Source: Jiangella asiatica (GTDB lineage: Bacteria; Actinomycetota; Actinomycetes; Jiangellales; Jiangellaceae). Taken from it: a stretch of DNA of 64,000 bases. Shown piece by piece: positions 1-7,647 of this stretch; position 1 is the first letter of the stretch; each line of letters begins with the position of its first letter. The position numbers and the translations under genes are program-made. The notes under the pieces were generated by a model. The model worked only from the letters and a program-made list of their open reading frames with translations, ran no database searches and was not told the DNA's origin. The stretch lies in assembly GCF_004349065.1 (NCBI RefSeq), contig NZ_SMKZ01000015.1:62001-126000 (forward strand), in the 5' to 3' direction.

Positions 1-806
1 ACCTGTCGCCCATGCAGGCCCGCGCCGTCGCCCGCCGGTGCCGCTCCGTCACCCTGGCCGGCGACCTCGGCTTCTCCACCGGGCCCGGCAAACACGACTC
101 CTGGGCCGAGCTGACCAGCTACTTCGCCGCTGAGTCGCGTGAGGCCACGCTCACCCTCGGCTACCGCGTGCCGCGGCCGGTGGTCGAGCTCTCGCGGCGG
201 CAGCTCCCGGACGGGGCCAGCGCGCTCACGGTGCCGGGGTCGCTGCGCGACGGCCTGGGCAACCCACTGGTCCGCCGGGTCGATCCCGACGACGTCGTCC
301 CGGTCGCGCTCTCGGCCGCCGATGCTGCCGCGGGCACCGGCTTCAAGGTCGGCGTCGTCGTCGCCGCCCACCGCTACGACGCCACCATGCGCTACTGCAG
401 TGCATCCGGGCTCAAGGTCGGCGACGGGCGCGACGGCGACCTCGGCCTGCCAGTCACGCTGCTCCCCGCCGACATGACGAACGGCCTCGAGTTCGACGCG
501 GTCGCCCTGGTGGCGCCAGACGAGATCGCCGACGGGACGGAGCTCGGCCGGCGCCGGCTCTACGTCGCCATGACGCGGTGCACCCAGTCGCTGGCCATCT
601 TCCACTCCGAGCCCATGCCGGCGGGCTTGGAGCACCTGGACCGCAAGCCGTCGCCGGCGCGGGAGCCCGAGGTCGAGCACCGGCCCAAGCCGGCCGCCAC
701 CGACGACCTGTTCGAGCTGTTCAACCTGCTCCGCGACGACGACCGCATGCTGGTCGAGGTCATGATCCGCCGGCTGCTGCGCGACTCGCTGGAACGGAAC
801 GACTGA
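1..806 (+). CDS. UvrD-like superfamily 1 helicase, 3' part only
   Basis: The frame is open from the first base of the window, so the gene starts further left. The first in-frame residues, LSPMQ, match the segment that follows the DEAQD Walker B motif of UvrD/Rep and HelD/HelR-type helicases. Further on, NGLEFDAV fits motif V and RRLYVAMTRCTQ fits motif VI with its arginine finger. A charged tail of about 60 residues follows, rich in Pro and acidic residues at first and then helical. The protein would use ATP to translocate on DNA or to remodel RNA polymerase; the fragment does not separate UvrD from HelR. The stop is at 804-806, and about 230 bases separate it from the next gene. Confidence 0.85.
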   Translation, partial: LSPMQARAVARRCRSVTLAGDLGFSTGPGKHDSWAELTSYFAAESREATLTLGYRVPRPVVELSRRQLPDGASALTVPGSLRDGLGNPLVRRVDPDDVVPVALSAADAAAGTGFKVGVVVAAHRYDATMRYCSASGLKVGDGRDGDLGLPVTLLPADMTNGLEFDAVALVAPDEIADGTELGRRRLYVAMTRCTQSLAIFHSEPMPAGLEHLDRKPSPAREPEVEHRPKPAATDDLFELFNLLRDDDRMLVEVMIRRLLRDSLERND

Positions 807-1036
807 GAAGGCCGCCTCGCGCTCCTGGGGAATTGCCGAACTCGAGAGCTACACCGCTTCCTGAGTTCACCTAGCGAAACGGCGCCCACAATCCACTCCT
901 GTCTACTCGGGAGACTGGGCCTTGCGGCAATTCAGTACCGCCATTTCGGTGCACAATGAAAAGGGCGGTGTTTGCCTGGCGATTCCTCCAACTCGGGCAT
1001 AGCATGATCGCTTGGCAGTGCTGTGGAGGGGGCGCC

Positions 1037-1957
1037 ATGGCTGGTGGGCGGGACCAACTCGGTCCATTGGAAAGAGTCACACGCGTGCTCGTCGCGCTGA
1101 TCGCGGCCGAGCCGACTGGCATTCCAACGCCGCGGTTACTGAGGATCGCGGCATTCGGGGGTGGCGAGCAGCATCATGTGCGGCAGCTCAAACGCCTCAT
1201 CGAGTACCTCAATCGTGCCGGCTGGGACATCCGCAACACCATGCCGCCGGGACAGACCGCCGTCTATCGGGCGTATGCCGGCGACAACCGCCTGCGGGTG
1301 AACCTCACACCGGAACAGCAGACCGAGCTGGCCCGCGCCGCCATGATCGCCGGCGACCACACGTTCGCCGGACGCATCGGCGTCGACCTCGGCGAGCTGG
1401 CCGGCGTCCCGGAGCTGCGCACGTCGCGGCAGCCGCATCGGGCCGACGCCGCGCTCAACACCGTGCTGTACGCGCTGGAGCACCACTGCCGCCTGCGGTT
1501 CGTCTACAAGAAGCGCCCGCGGGTGGTCCACCCGCACTTCGTCTACCCGGGCACGTCGGGCTGGCACCTCGTCGCCCACGAGGACGGCAGCGATCGCGAC
1601 AAGCAGTTCATCACCGACCGCATGTCCGCCGTCACCGTCGACCTCCCACGCACCGCGGCAGCCCGCCACGAGCCGTACCACGACGAGCTCGACCCGCTGT
1701 CGTGGGCGGTCGACCCGCCCGTCGACGTCACCGTCGAGACCACGCCGGAGTTCCGCGGCCAGGTCGAGAACCTGCTGGGCACCCCGTCCTATCACGAGGT
1801 CGACGACGACGTCGTCCGTCTCACGATCCCGGTCACGCACCGGGCGGCCTTCCGAAACCGGGTCTACGAGCTGGGCCCGCGGGTCCACGTCCTGGGCCCG
1901 GCGGACATCCGCGGCGAGCTCATCGCCGGGCTCGAGTCACTCCTGGAACGCCTATGA
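1037..1957 (+). CDS. WYL-domain transcriptional regulator, PafB-like
   Basis: A 306-residue protein with an N-terminal winged helix-turn-helix (about residues 5-75) and a WYL domain (about 150-225), where the usual motif is drifted to GWHLVAHEDG. It ends in the WCX-type C-terminal extension. The start at 1037 follows a GGAGGG ribosome site seven bases upstream; an in-frame ATG at 956 would add 27 residues of unlike composition. The stop overlaps the next start in ATGA, so the pair is translationally coupled, as in PafBC, the heterodimeric activator of the mycobacterial DNA-damage response. No proteasome or pup genes are nearby, so this may be a paralogous pair. The helicase-type gene upstream would suit a DNA-damage role, but that is inference. 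Confidence 0.8.
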   Translation: MAGGRDQLGPLERVTRVLVALIAAEPTGIPTPRLLRIAAFGGGEQHHVRQLKRLIEYLNRAGWDIRNTMPPGQTAVYRAYAGDNRLRVNLTPEQQTELARAAMIAGDHTFAGRIGVDLGELAGVPELRTSRQPHRADAALNTVLYALEHHCRLRFVYKKRPRVVHPHFVYPGTSGWHLVAHEDGSDRDKQFITDRMSAVTVDLPRTAAARHEPYHDELDPLSWAVDPPVDVTVETTPEFRGQVENLLGTPSYHEVDDDVVRLTIPVTHRAAFRNRVYELGPRVHVLGPADIRGELIAGLESLLERL

Positions 1958-2946
1958 CCAACCCGCCCACGTTCGTGCTCCGCTTCGAGCGGGTCACGCG
2001 TGCACTGCAGATCCTCACCATGCACCCCGACGGGCTGCCGCTGGGCCGGCTGGCCGCGGAGCTCGAGACCGACGAGAAGACGCTGCGCGAGGAGATCATC
2101 GCGTTCTACCGCGCGGACATCTCCCCCGCGTTCGAGGCCGGGTCCTACCGCCAGGTCCGCATCGAGTTCCTGGGCGCCGACGGCGAACCCGACGAGGTCG
2201 AGCCGGCCGAGGCCGAGATCGTCCGGGCTTCGACCGACCAGCCGGCCGCGGAGATCGGCGTGGTGCACACCGCGCCCGCCGAGCTGGCCGACATCTACCG
2301 GGCCGGGCAGGCCCTGCTGTCGCTCGAGCCGGAGAACAACGTTCTCGACGGCGCCCTGAAAGCCCTCGGCGAGACGATGTTGCAGGGCATCCGGCCGATG
2401 GACGACCACTGGAAGGCGGAGCTGGCCGGCACGCTCCTCGGAGCCGTCCACCGGCGGCACAGGGTACGCATCGACTACTCGCCGGTGTGGCGTGATGAGT
2501 GTCGCGAACACGTCGTGGCGCCGTACCGGCTGCTGCGCACGCGCCGCGGCTGGGAGCTCGACGCCGGCGTGTCGCCGGACGGCCGCGTCATCGGCACTTT
2601 CCTGCTCACCGGGATCCGTGACGCCGTCGTGCTCGACGAGACGTTCGAGCGCTCCGACGATCTTGACGAGGCGATGGCCGAGAACCGCCGCGAGCTCGCC
2701 GTCGACGTCGTCGTGCCGCAAGACGCGCGGTGGGTCGTCGACCGTTTCGCCGAGAGCTCGGAGGTCCTCGACGAGGACGAGGAGTCGGTGAAGCTGCGCG
2801 CTCGCCTGCTGCCGCCGGTCGACCAGCGCCTGGGCATCCTGCTGCTCGTGGCCGGCCCGCTGGCGTTCGTGACCGACCCGCCCCATCTCGCCGATGCCGG
2901 CCGTACGCTGGCACGAGAGCTGCTCGACCACTACCGGCGGTGCTGA
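1954..2946 (+). CDS. WYL-domain transcriptional regulator, PafC-like
   Basis: A 330-residue second member of the WYL pair. The N-terminal HTH region (residues 5-60, FERVTRALQILTMHPDGLPL) is followed by an acidic linker, a WYL domain (about 160-230, VAPYRLLRTRRGWELDAGV) and a WCX-like C-terminal domain. Its ATG overlaps the stop of the first regulator by four bases, so the two are probably made in equal amounts and act together. PafC homologues usually have a similar length and the same order after PafB. The ligand and target promoters cannot be read from the sequence. Confidence 0.8.
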   Translation: MTNPPTFVLRFERVTRALQILTMHPDGLPLGRLAAELETDEKTLREEIIAFYRADISPAFEAGSYRQVRIEFLGADGEPDEVEPAEAEIVRASTDQPAAEIGVVHTAPAELADIYRAGQALLSLEPENNVLDGALKALGETMLQGIRPMDDHWKAELAGTLLGAVHRRHRVRIDYSPVWRDECREHVVAPYRLLRTRRGWELDAGVSPDGRVIGTFLLTGIRDAVVLDETFERSDDLDEAMAENRRELAVDVVVPQDARWVVDRFAESSEVLDEDEESVKLRARLLPPVDQRLGILLLVAGPLAFVTDPPHLADAGRTLARELLDHYRRC

Positions 2947-2979
2947 GCGGCCCAGCGCGGACAGCAAGAGGGGGCAGCC

Positions 2980-3963
2980 GTGCACACACGGACCGTTGCG
3001 GTGCTCGGATACAACGGCGCGCAGGTCATCGACGCGACCGGTCCGGCCGAGGTGTTCGCCATCGCCAACGAGCTGGCCGGCGGGCGGCTGTATCGCGTGG
3101 TGCTGGCCTCGGTGGACGGCCGTGACGTCGTCGGCGCGTCGGGCCTGCGGCTGGGGGTGGAGCTGCCGCTCGGTGACATCGCCGACACGGTCGGCCCGCT
3201 CGACACCGTCGTCGTTCCAGGCACGTACCGGTGGACCGTGGCCGCCGGGCAGACCGGCCTGCTCGACGCGCTGCGCGGCGCCGCCGCCAGCAGCCGGCGG
3301 GTCGCGGCGGTCTGCGCGGGTGCGTTCCTGCTCGGACGAATCGGCCTGCTCGACGGACGGCGAGCGACCACCCACTGGATGCTCCTCGACGAACTGGCCG
3401 AGCGGTTCCCCGCCACGAAGGTCGAGCGCGGGCCGATCTTCGTCGCCGACGGCGCCGTGTTCACCTCCGCAGGGGTCACGGCCGGAATCGACCTCGCGCT
3501 GGCGCTGGTGGAGGCCGACCACGGACCCGTCCTCGCCCGGCAGGTCGCGCGCTTCATGGTGGTGTTCATGCAGCGCCCCGGCGGGCAGCGACAGTTCAGC
3601 GTCCGGCTGCGCAGCGAGATCACCAAGCCCGTGCTGCGCGGCCTGCTCGACGCCATCAGCGCCGATCCGGCCGGCGACCACCGCCTGTCGGCACTGAGCA
3701 GCCGTGCCGGGTTCAGCGAACGGCACTTGAGCCGCCTGTTCGCGCGCGAGCTCGGAACGACCCCGGCGCGATACGTCGAGCAGGTGCGGGTCGAAGCCGC
3801 CCGGGCGCTGCTGGAGACCTCCGACGCGCCGCTCGACGTGATCGCCCGGCTGTCCGGACTGAGCTCCGCTGAGACGTTGCGGCGCAGCTTCACCCGGGAC
3901 GCCGGCGTCACGCCACACGCCTACCGGCAGCGCTTCCGCTCGACCGGCGCCACCACCGGCTGA
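2980..3963 (+). CDS. GlxA-family transcriptional regulator (DJ-1/PfpI plus AraC HTH)
   Basis: A 327-residue fusion of a DJ-1/PfpI-like domain (residues 4-170) and a C-terminal AraC/XylS double helix-turn-helix (about 215-320, with HLSRLFARELGTTP and a second helix ending in PHAYRQRF). The nucleophile-elbow cysteine is present (C112 in VCAGAF). The GTG start at 2980 follows a purine-rich AGAGGGGGC. Proteins of this architecture are cytoplasmic regulators that often control nearby oxidoreductase or hydrolase genes. The convergent alpha/beta hydrolase a few bases downstream is a positional candidate only. Confidence 0.88.
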   Translation: MHTRTVAVLGYNGAQVIDATGPAEVFAIANELAGGRLYRVVLASVDGRDVVGASGLRLGVELPLGDIADTVGPLDTVVVPGTYRWTVAAGQTGLLDALRGAAASSRRVAAVCAGAFLLGRIGLLDGRRATTHWMLLDELAERFPATKVERGPIFVADGAVFTSAGVTAGIDLALALVEADHGPVLARQVARFMVVFMQRPGGQRQFSVRLRSEITKPVLRGLLDAISADPAGDHRLSALSSRAGFSERHLSRLFARELGTTPARYVEQVRVEAARALLETSDAPLDVIARLSGLSSAETLRRSFTRDAGVTPHAYRQRFRSTGATTG

Positions 3964-3969
3964 CGGCCG

Positions 3970-4797
3970 TCACCCGACGGGCGGCCGCGCGTGCTCCGTC
4001 GCCCAGGCCAGAGCGTGGTCGGCTACCTGCTCCCAGCCCGGGGCGCCGCACGTGAAGTGGTCGCGACCCTCGAACTCGTAGTACTCGGTGAGAGCGGACG
4101 ACTTGTCCCAGTGCCCGACGTTGGACTTGTTCACCGACGGCGGCATGATGTGGTCCTCGCTGCCACCGATGAACAGCAGCGGCGCGCGGCCGTTGTTGCC
4201 GAAGTCGACCCACGTCTCCTGGTGACCGGGCTTCAGGTTCGCCAGCAGGCCGTACGACCACACCCAGCTGCCCGGCGCCGGGATGTGGTATCGCTCGTAG
4301 ACCTCGTCGGAGTCGTCGCGCGACAGCGTGTTGGTGAACGCGTAGTGGAACTGCTCGGGCGTGAATCCGACCGCCTGGTGCCGCTTCTTCGGGTTGTTCA
4401 GGATCGGGTAGAGCGACTTGATCTGCGACGGCGGGCTGACGCGGATTCCCTCCGGCGGCGCGGAGTCGATGACGACGCCGACAGCACCGTGGCCGCGGTC
4501 GAGCAGCAGCTGGGTCAGCGTGCCGCCGAACGAGTGCCCCATGATGATCGGTGGCCGGTCGAGCTGCGTGATCAGCTTCTCCAGGTGTGCGACCGTGTCC
4601 GGGACCGTGACGGTGGCGATCGGCGACGGGTCGGCGCGCAGCCCTTCGACCTCGGGCTCGAAGCCGGGATAAGTGGGCGTGACGACGCGCAGCCCGCGCG
4701 CCTCGTAGTACGGAACCCAGTGCTCCCAGCTGCGCGGAGTCGTCCAGAGTCCGTGGATCAGAACGACGGTGTCGGGCGTGGTCGAGTCGGTGCTCAT
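3970..4797 (-). CDS. alpha/beta hydrolase
   Basis: A 275-residue single-domain hydrolase without signal peptide. The oxyanion-hole HGLW motif is at residues 15-18, the nucleophile elbow GHSFGG gives Ser89, the acid is probably the Asp of GGSEDH, and the catalytic His is in the GRDHFT block near the C-terminus. The start at 4797 has an AGGAGGG ribosome site; an upstream ATG at 4884 would add 29 residues lacking fold character. It resembles bacterial esterase/lipase-like or C-C-bond hydrolases, but the substrate is unknown. Confidence 0.85.
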   Translation of the reverse strand: MSTDSTTPDTVVLIHGLWTTPRSWEHWVPYYEARGLRVVTPTYPGFEPEVEGLRADPSPIATVTVPDTVAHLEKLITQLDRPPIIMGHSFGGTLTQLLLDRGHGAVGVVIDSAPPEGIRVSPPSQIKSLYPILNNPKKRHQAVGFTPEQFHYAFTNTLSRDDSDEVYERYHIPAPGSWVWSYGLLANLKPGHQETWVDFGNNGRAPLLFIGGSEDHIMPPSVNKSNVGHWDKSSALTEYYEFEGRDHFTCGAPGWEQVADHALAWATEHARPPVG

Positions 4798-5002
4798 TGG
4801 CGGTCCCTCCTGGCCGTCCGGCTGCCGCGGAGGAATGCACTGTCGCTGCGTCGCGCCGAGCCGTCCCCCCATGCGAGCATCCACCCGTGCCGATCACGAC
4901 GACAAGGACGCGTGACCCACACATCCGGACCTGACCCGGCGCCCGTTCGCGGCGCCCCGGGGCCGTGCGGATCGTCACGATGTCCCATGACAGGGTGGTC
5001 AC

Positions 5003-5434
5003 ATGGCTGACACATCCCAGCGATCGGTGTCCCTGCGACGCACCGGCCCCCGCAGCTACGTGGCCACCAACGTCCGCGGCGGCGAGCTCGCCTTCGGCGA
5101 AGGCGCGGACGGCGAGTTCACGCCGGTCGAGCTGATGCTGACCGCGATCGCCGGGTGTTCGGCCATCGACGTCGACTACATCACCGCGCGCCGGGCCGAG
5201 CCGGAGACGTTCGAGATCGACACCACGGCGGACAAGATCCGCGACGGGTCCGGCAACCGGCTCGAGAACATCGAGGTCGTGTTCAGAGTCACCTTCCCCG
5301 CCGGCGACGACGGCGACGAGGCTCGCGCGGTGCTGCCGGACGCGGTCGCGAAGTCGCACGACCGCCTGTGCACGGTCAGCCGCACCGTCGAGCTGGGCAC
5401 ACCCATCGCCATCCAGATCGAGAAGGACGAGTGA
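5003..5434 (+). CDS. OsmC-family peroxiredoxin-like protein
   Basis: A 143-residue OsmC/Ohr-fold protein with both family cysteines: C52 in AIAGCSAID and C123 in SHDRLCTVS. These act as peroxidatic and resolving residues for organic hydroperoxides in the family. The sequence is closer to the YhfA/OsmC-like branch than to Ohr proper. It is monocistronic and read away from the hydrolase, with about 205 bases between the two starts. Confidence 0.9.
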   Translation: MADTSQRSVSLRRTGPRSYVATNVRGGELAFGEGADGEFTPVELMLTAIAGCSAIDVDYITARRAEPETFEIDTTADKIRDGSGNRLENIEVVFRVTFPAGDDGDEARAVLPDAVAKSHDRLCTVSRTVELGTPIAIQIEKDE

Positions 5435-5452
5435 CGGTCGGCTGACGGAACG

Positions 5453-5734
5453 TCAGCGGGGAGCGCCCGCGGCGACACGTGCCTCGTACCGGGCACGTGC
5501 CTTGGCCGCCTCGACCTCGCGGTCGCGCGGCGGCGCGTTGGTGACCCAGGAGTCGAGCAGGTGCCGAGTCACGTGCGCGATCTCGGCGACGGCCTGGTCG
5601 AACGCCTCGCGGTTGGCCTGCGATGGGGTGCGCGTCCCGGACAACTTGCGCACGTACTGCAGCGCGGCGTCGTAGACCTCGTCGGCACTGGCGGGCGGGG
5701 CGAGGTTGTAGAGGGGCTTGATGTTCCGGCACAT
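5453..5734 (-). CDS. DUF2277 family protein
   Basis: A 93-residue protein beginning MCRNIKPLYN, the N-terminal signature of DUF2277. The family is small, cytosolic and of unknown function, common in Actinobacteria and Proteobacteria. A helical core (residues 15-65) is followed by a charged Arg/Ala tail. It converges on the osmC-like gene with an 18-base gap. Confidence 0.85.
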   Translation of the reverse strand: MCRNIKPLYNLAPPASADEVYDAALQYVRKLSGTRTPSQANREAFDQAVAEIAHVTRHLLDSWVTNAPPRDREVEAAKARARYEARVAAGAPR

Positions 5735-5842
5735 GCTTCGAGGGTATGCCGTCGCGCCGACAGACCACTACGAGGCTTTCCCACGCCTCACCACGCTGGC
5801 AAGGGCTGCCGCGGAATGCCGCGCGTGGCGACATCACGAGGA

Positions 5843-5926
5843 ATGATCACGTTCAGCAGGATCCCCCGAGCCTCACCATGATTGCGAGCATGGTGTGACA
5901 CGAGATCTCGTGCTGAACGTGATCAT
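5843..5926. repeat. intergenic inverted repeat, copy A of a dispersed element
   Basis: A perfect 16-base inverted repeat (5843-5858 against 5911-5926, arm ATGATCACGTTCAGCA) encloses a smaller hairpin (CACCATG/CATGGTG, 5874-5880 and 5889-5895). It also encloses a perfect 14-base palindrome at 5899-5912 (CACGAGATCTCGTG). The right 38 bases (5889-5926) recur at 24020-24057 with two mismatches, so this is a repeated element and not a single terminator. It lies between the 3' end of the AlkZ-like gene and the 5' end of the DUF2277 gene, both on the minus strand. Confidence 0.8.
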
Positions 5927-5963
5927 CACGAGGGCCGCGCACCACCGGAGGCAGCAGGAGAGC

Positions 5964-7154
5964 TCACGTGGCGGAGGTGAGGCGGAGCTCCAACGGGGTG
6001 CGGAAGCTGGGGACGACGGAGGCGGACTCCAGGCGGCCGTGCAGCTGCGCCGCGGCGGACTCCACCGCCGCGACCGCTTCGGCGCCCGCGTCCTCCAGCA
6101 GCTCCCACACGATCTCGCCGGCGCACATGCCCCAGCCGCCCACGATGCGGCCCTCCCACCACACCGTCGGGCCGATGTTGCCGTTGCGGTCGAACAGCTC
6201 CGCCCGGTGCGGGCCGAGGTACCAGTCGCGCTGTTGCCAGCCCATCGGCGTGGGGTCCAGCGCCGGCAGCAGCGTCACGACCGGCGGCTCGCCGCCGTCG
6301 TCCGGCTCGTGGTCGACGTCGGAGGCGAGCACGATCCCGGGCGCACCGTCCAAGTCGACCTCGACGGTGTCCAGCCGGGCCAGCACCGCCCGGGTCGCGC
6401 CGAGAGTCCAGCCCGTCCACCACTGCAGGTCGGTGACCGTGGCCGGGCCGAACACCTCGAGCCACCGCCGGGCCAGGGCCTCGCGCGCGGACTGCTCCGG
6501 CACCGCGGGTATCCCGTCCGGCCACAGCCCGCGAACCGAGGCCCAGCGGTGCTGGCGGGACAGCCAGGTGCCGGCCGGGCGGCCGCGCACGACACGCCCG
6601 TCGGCACCCATCAGCGTGAGCACCCGGCTGGTGATGTTCTGCTTGACGTCCCACTTCTTGTCGGTGGTCGGCAGCACCGCGGTGCGCAGCCGGGGCTCGG
6701 CCTTGGCCAGCTCCGTCGCCAGGGCCTCGCCGCGCGCGTCGACGGCCCGCTCGGTGCTGGCTTCGACGTCGGCGAGCCAGGCCGCGACGTCGCCCTCGAC
6801 CGCCGGCTCGGTGGGCAGCGTGCTCAGCTGCTGGACCAGCTGGCGGCGGAGCCGGTCGGCGATGGCGAGCCCGGCCGCGCTGTGCACGACCGGCGCGAAG
6901 GCGGTCGGCACCACGAACATGGTGCGGCGCATCGCGATCATCTTGACCAGCGTCCGCTCGTCGTAGAGCGCCGCGGAGACGTCGGCGAGCTTGGCGCCGG
7001 GGCACCGTGCCAGGGCCGAGAGATACACCGTCGCCGGGTCGGTGGCGTGGAACACGACCAGGCTCGCCACGGCCTCGGCCACCGAATCGGCCCGGGCACC
7101 GGCCGCCAGGCCGTGGCGGCGGGCCAGCCGCCGGCGGCGCTCCTCGACGCTCAT
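5964..7154 (-). CDS. winged-helix DNA-binding protein, AlkZ/YcaQ-like (HTH_42)
   Basis: A 396-residue protein of the HTH_42 superfamily, which includes the DNA glycosylases AlkZ and YcaQ that unhook interstrand crosslinks. Family features visible are the N-terminal RRHGL block, the VFHATDPATVYLS segment, RRTMFVVP and the C-terminal LDPTPMGWQQRDWYLG and LFDRNGNIGPTVWWEGRIVGGW blocks. The catalytic Gln motif (QxQ) of true AlkZ cannot be placed with confidence, so activity is uncertain. The start at 7154 (MSVEERRRR) is preferred over an ATG 33 codons upstream, whose extra residues look unrelated. A second, distant member lies at 43270-44370. Confidence 0.8.
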   Translation of the reverse strand: MSVEERRRRLARRHGLAAGARADSVAEAVASLVVFHATDPATVYLSALARCPGAKLADVSAALYDERTLVKMIAMRRTMFVVPTAFAPVVHSAAGLAIADRLRRQLVQQLSTLPTEPAVEGDVAAWLADVEASTERAVDARGEALATELAKAEPRLRTAVLPTTDKKWDVKQNITSRVLTLMGADGRVVRGRPAGTWLSRQHRWASVRGLWPDGIPAVPEQSAREALARRWLEVFGPATVTDLQWWTGWTLGATRAVLARLDTVEVDLDGAPGIVLASDVDHEPDDGGEPPVVTLLPALDPTPMGWQQRDWYLGPHRAELFDRNGNIGPTVWWEGRIVGGWGMCAGEIVWELLEDAGAEAVAAVESAAAQLHGRLESASVVPSFRTPLELRLTSAT

Positions 7155-7313
7155 CGTCAGCACGATCCCGATCCTGACACGGGCCACCGACAGACGCGCA
7201 CCTGCGACCGGTCGACCACGGAACGGAAACGAAATCACCGAACCGCTTGACATGCACCGTAAGGTATGAATTTGGAAGGTTTCTTCTCACTTCGTGGACT
7301 TTCGGGGGGCTCC

Positions 7314-7484
7314 GTGAGTCAGCACAAGGCAACGGAAGAACGGCGCTACCGCCTGGAGCTGGCGGCAGTCATCGCCGTCGGGCTCGCTCTCGCGGTCATC
7401 GCGGTCGTGGCGATCCTGGCGGTCAACCCGTCGCCCAGAGACGATCTCGAAGAGTTCGGAGGGCTGCCCGCGAGCATCGGATAG
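7314..7484 (+). CDS. small single-pass membrane protein
   Basis: A 56-residue protein: a charged N-terminus (QHKATEERRYR), one hydrophobic helix (about residues 15-38) and a short acidic tail. The GTG at 7314 follows a GGGGGGC run at close spacing; an ATG at 7266 would extend it by 16 residues. A TTGACA -35 match lies at 7247-7252, but no well-spaced -10 was seen. No family is recognised. Confidence 0.45.
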   Translation: MSQHKATEERRYRLELAAVIAVGLALAVIAVVAILAVNPSPRDDLEEFGGLPASIG

Positions 7485-7647
7485 CAGGGCATGCGCCGGT
7501 CACCGCCACCACATGTCCGATTCCAGCCAGTTCGCGGCCTTGCCATTGCCCCGGTCGATCATGTCGCCGTAACGTGCCGGCATATCCGGCCGTATTCGCC
7601 GGACGCCGTGCCCCCGACGGTTGGAACGATTCACTAGGAGGCCGACG

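Noticed and set aside
830-933. GAATTGCCG / CGGCAATTC inverted pair between the helicase and the WYL pair
   Set aside because: Nine bases separated by 86 is compatible with chance in this composition and shows no further support.
1864-3918. A 684-codon minus-strand open frame across the PafC-like and GlxA-like genes
   Set aside because: It is antisense to two well-supported genes and encodes only Arg/Gly/Val-rich low-complexity sequence, as expected from GC-rich shadow frames.
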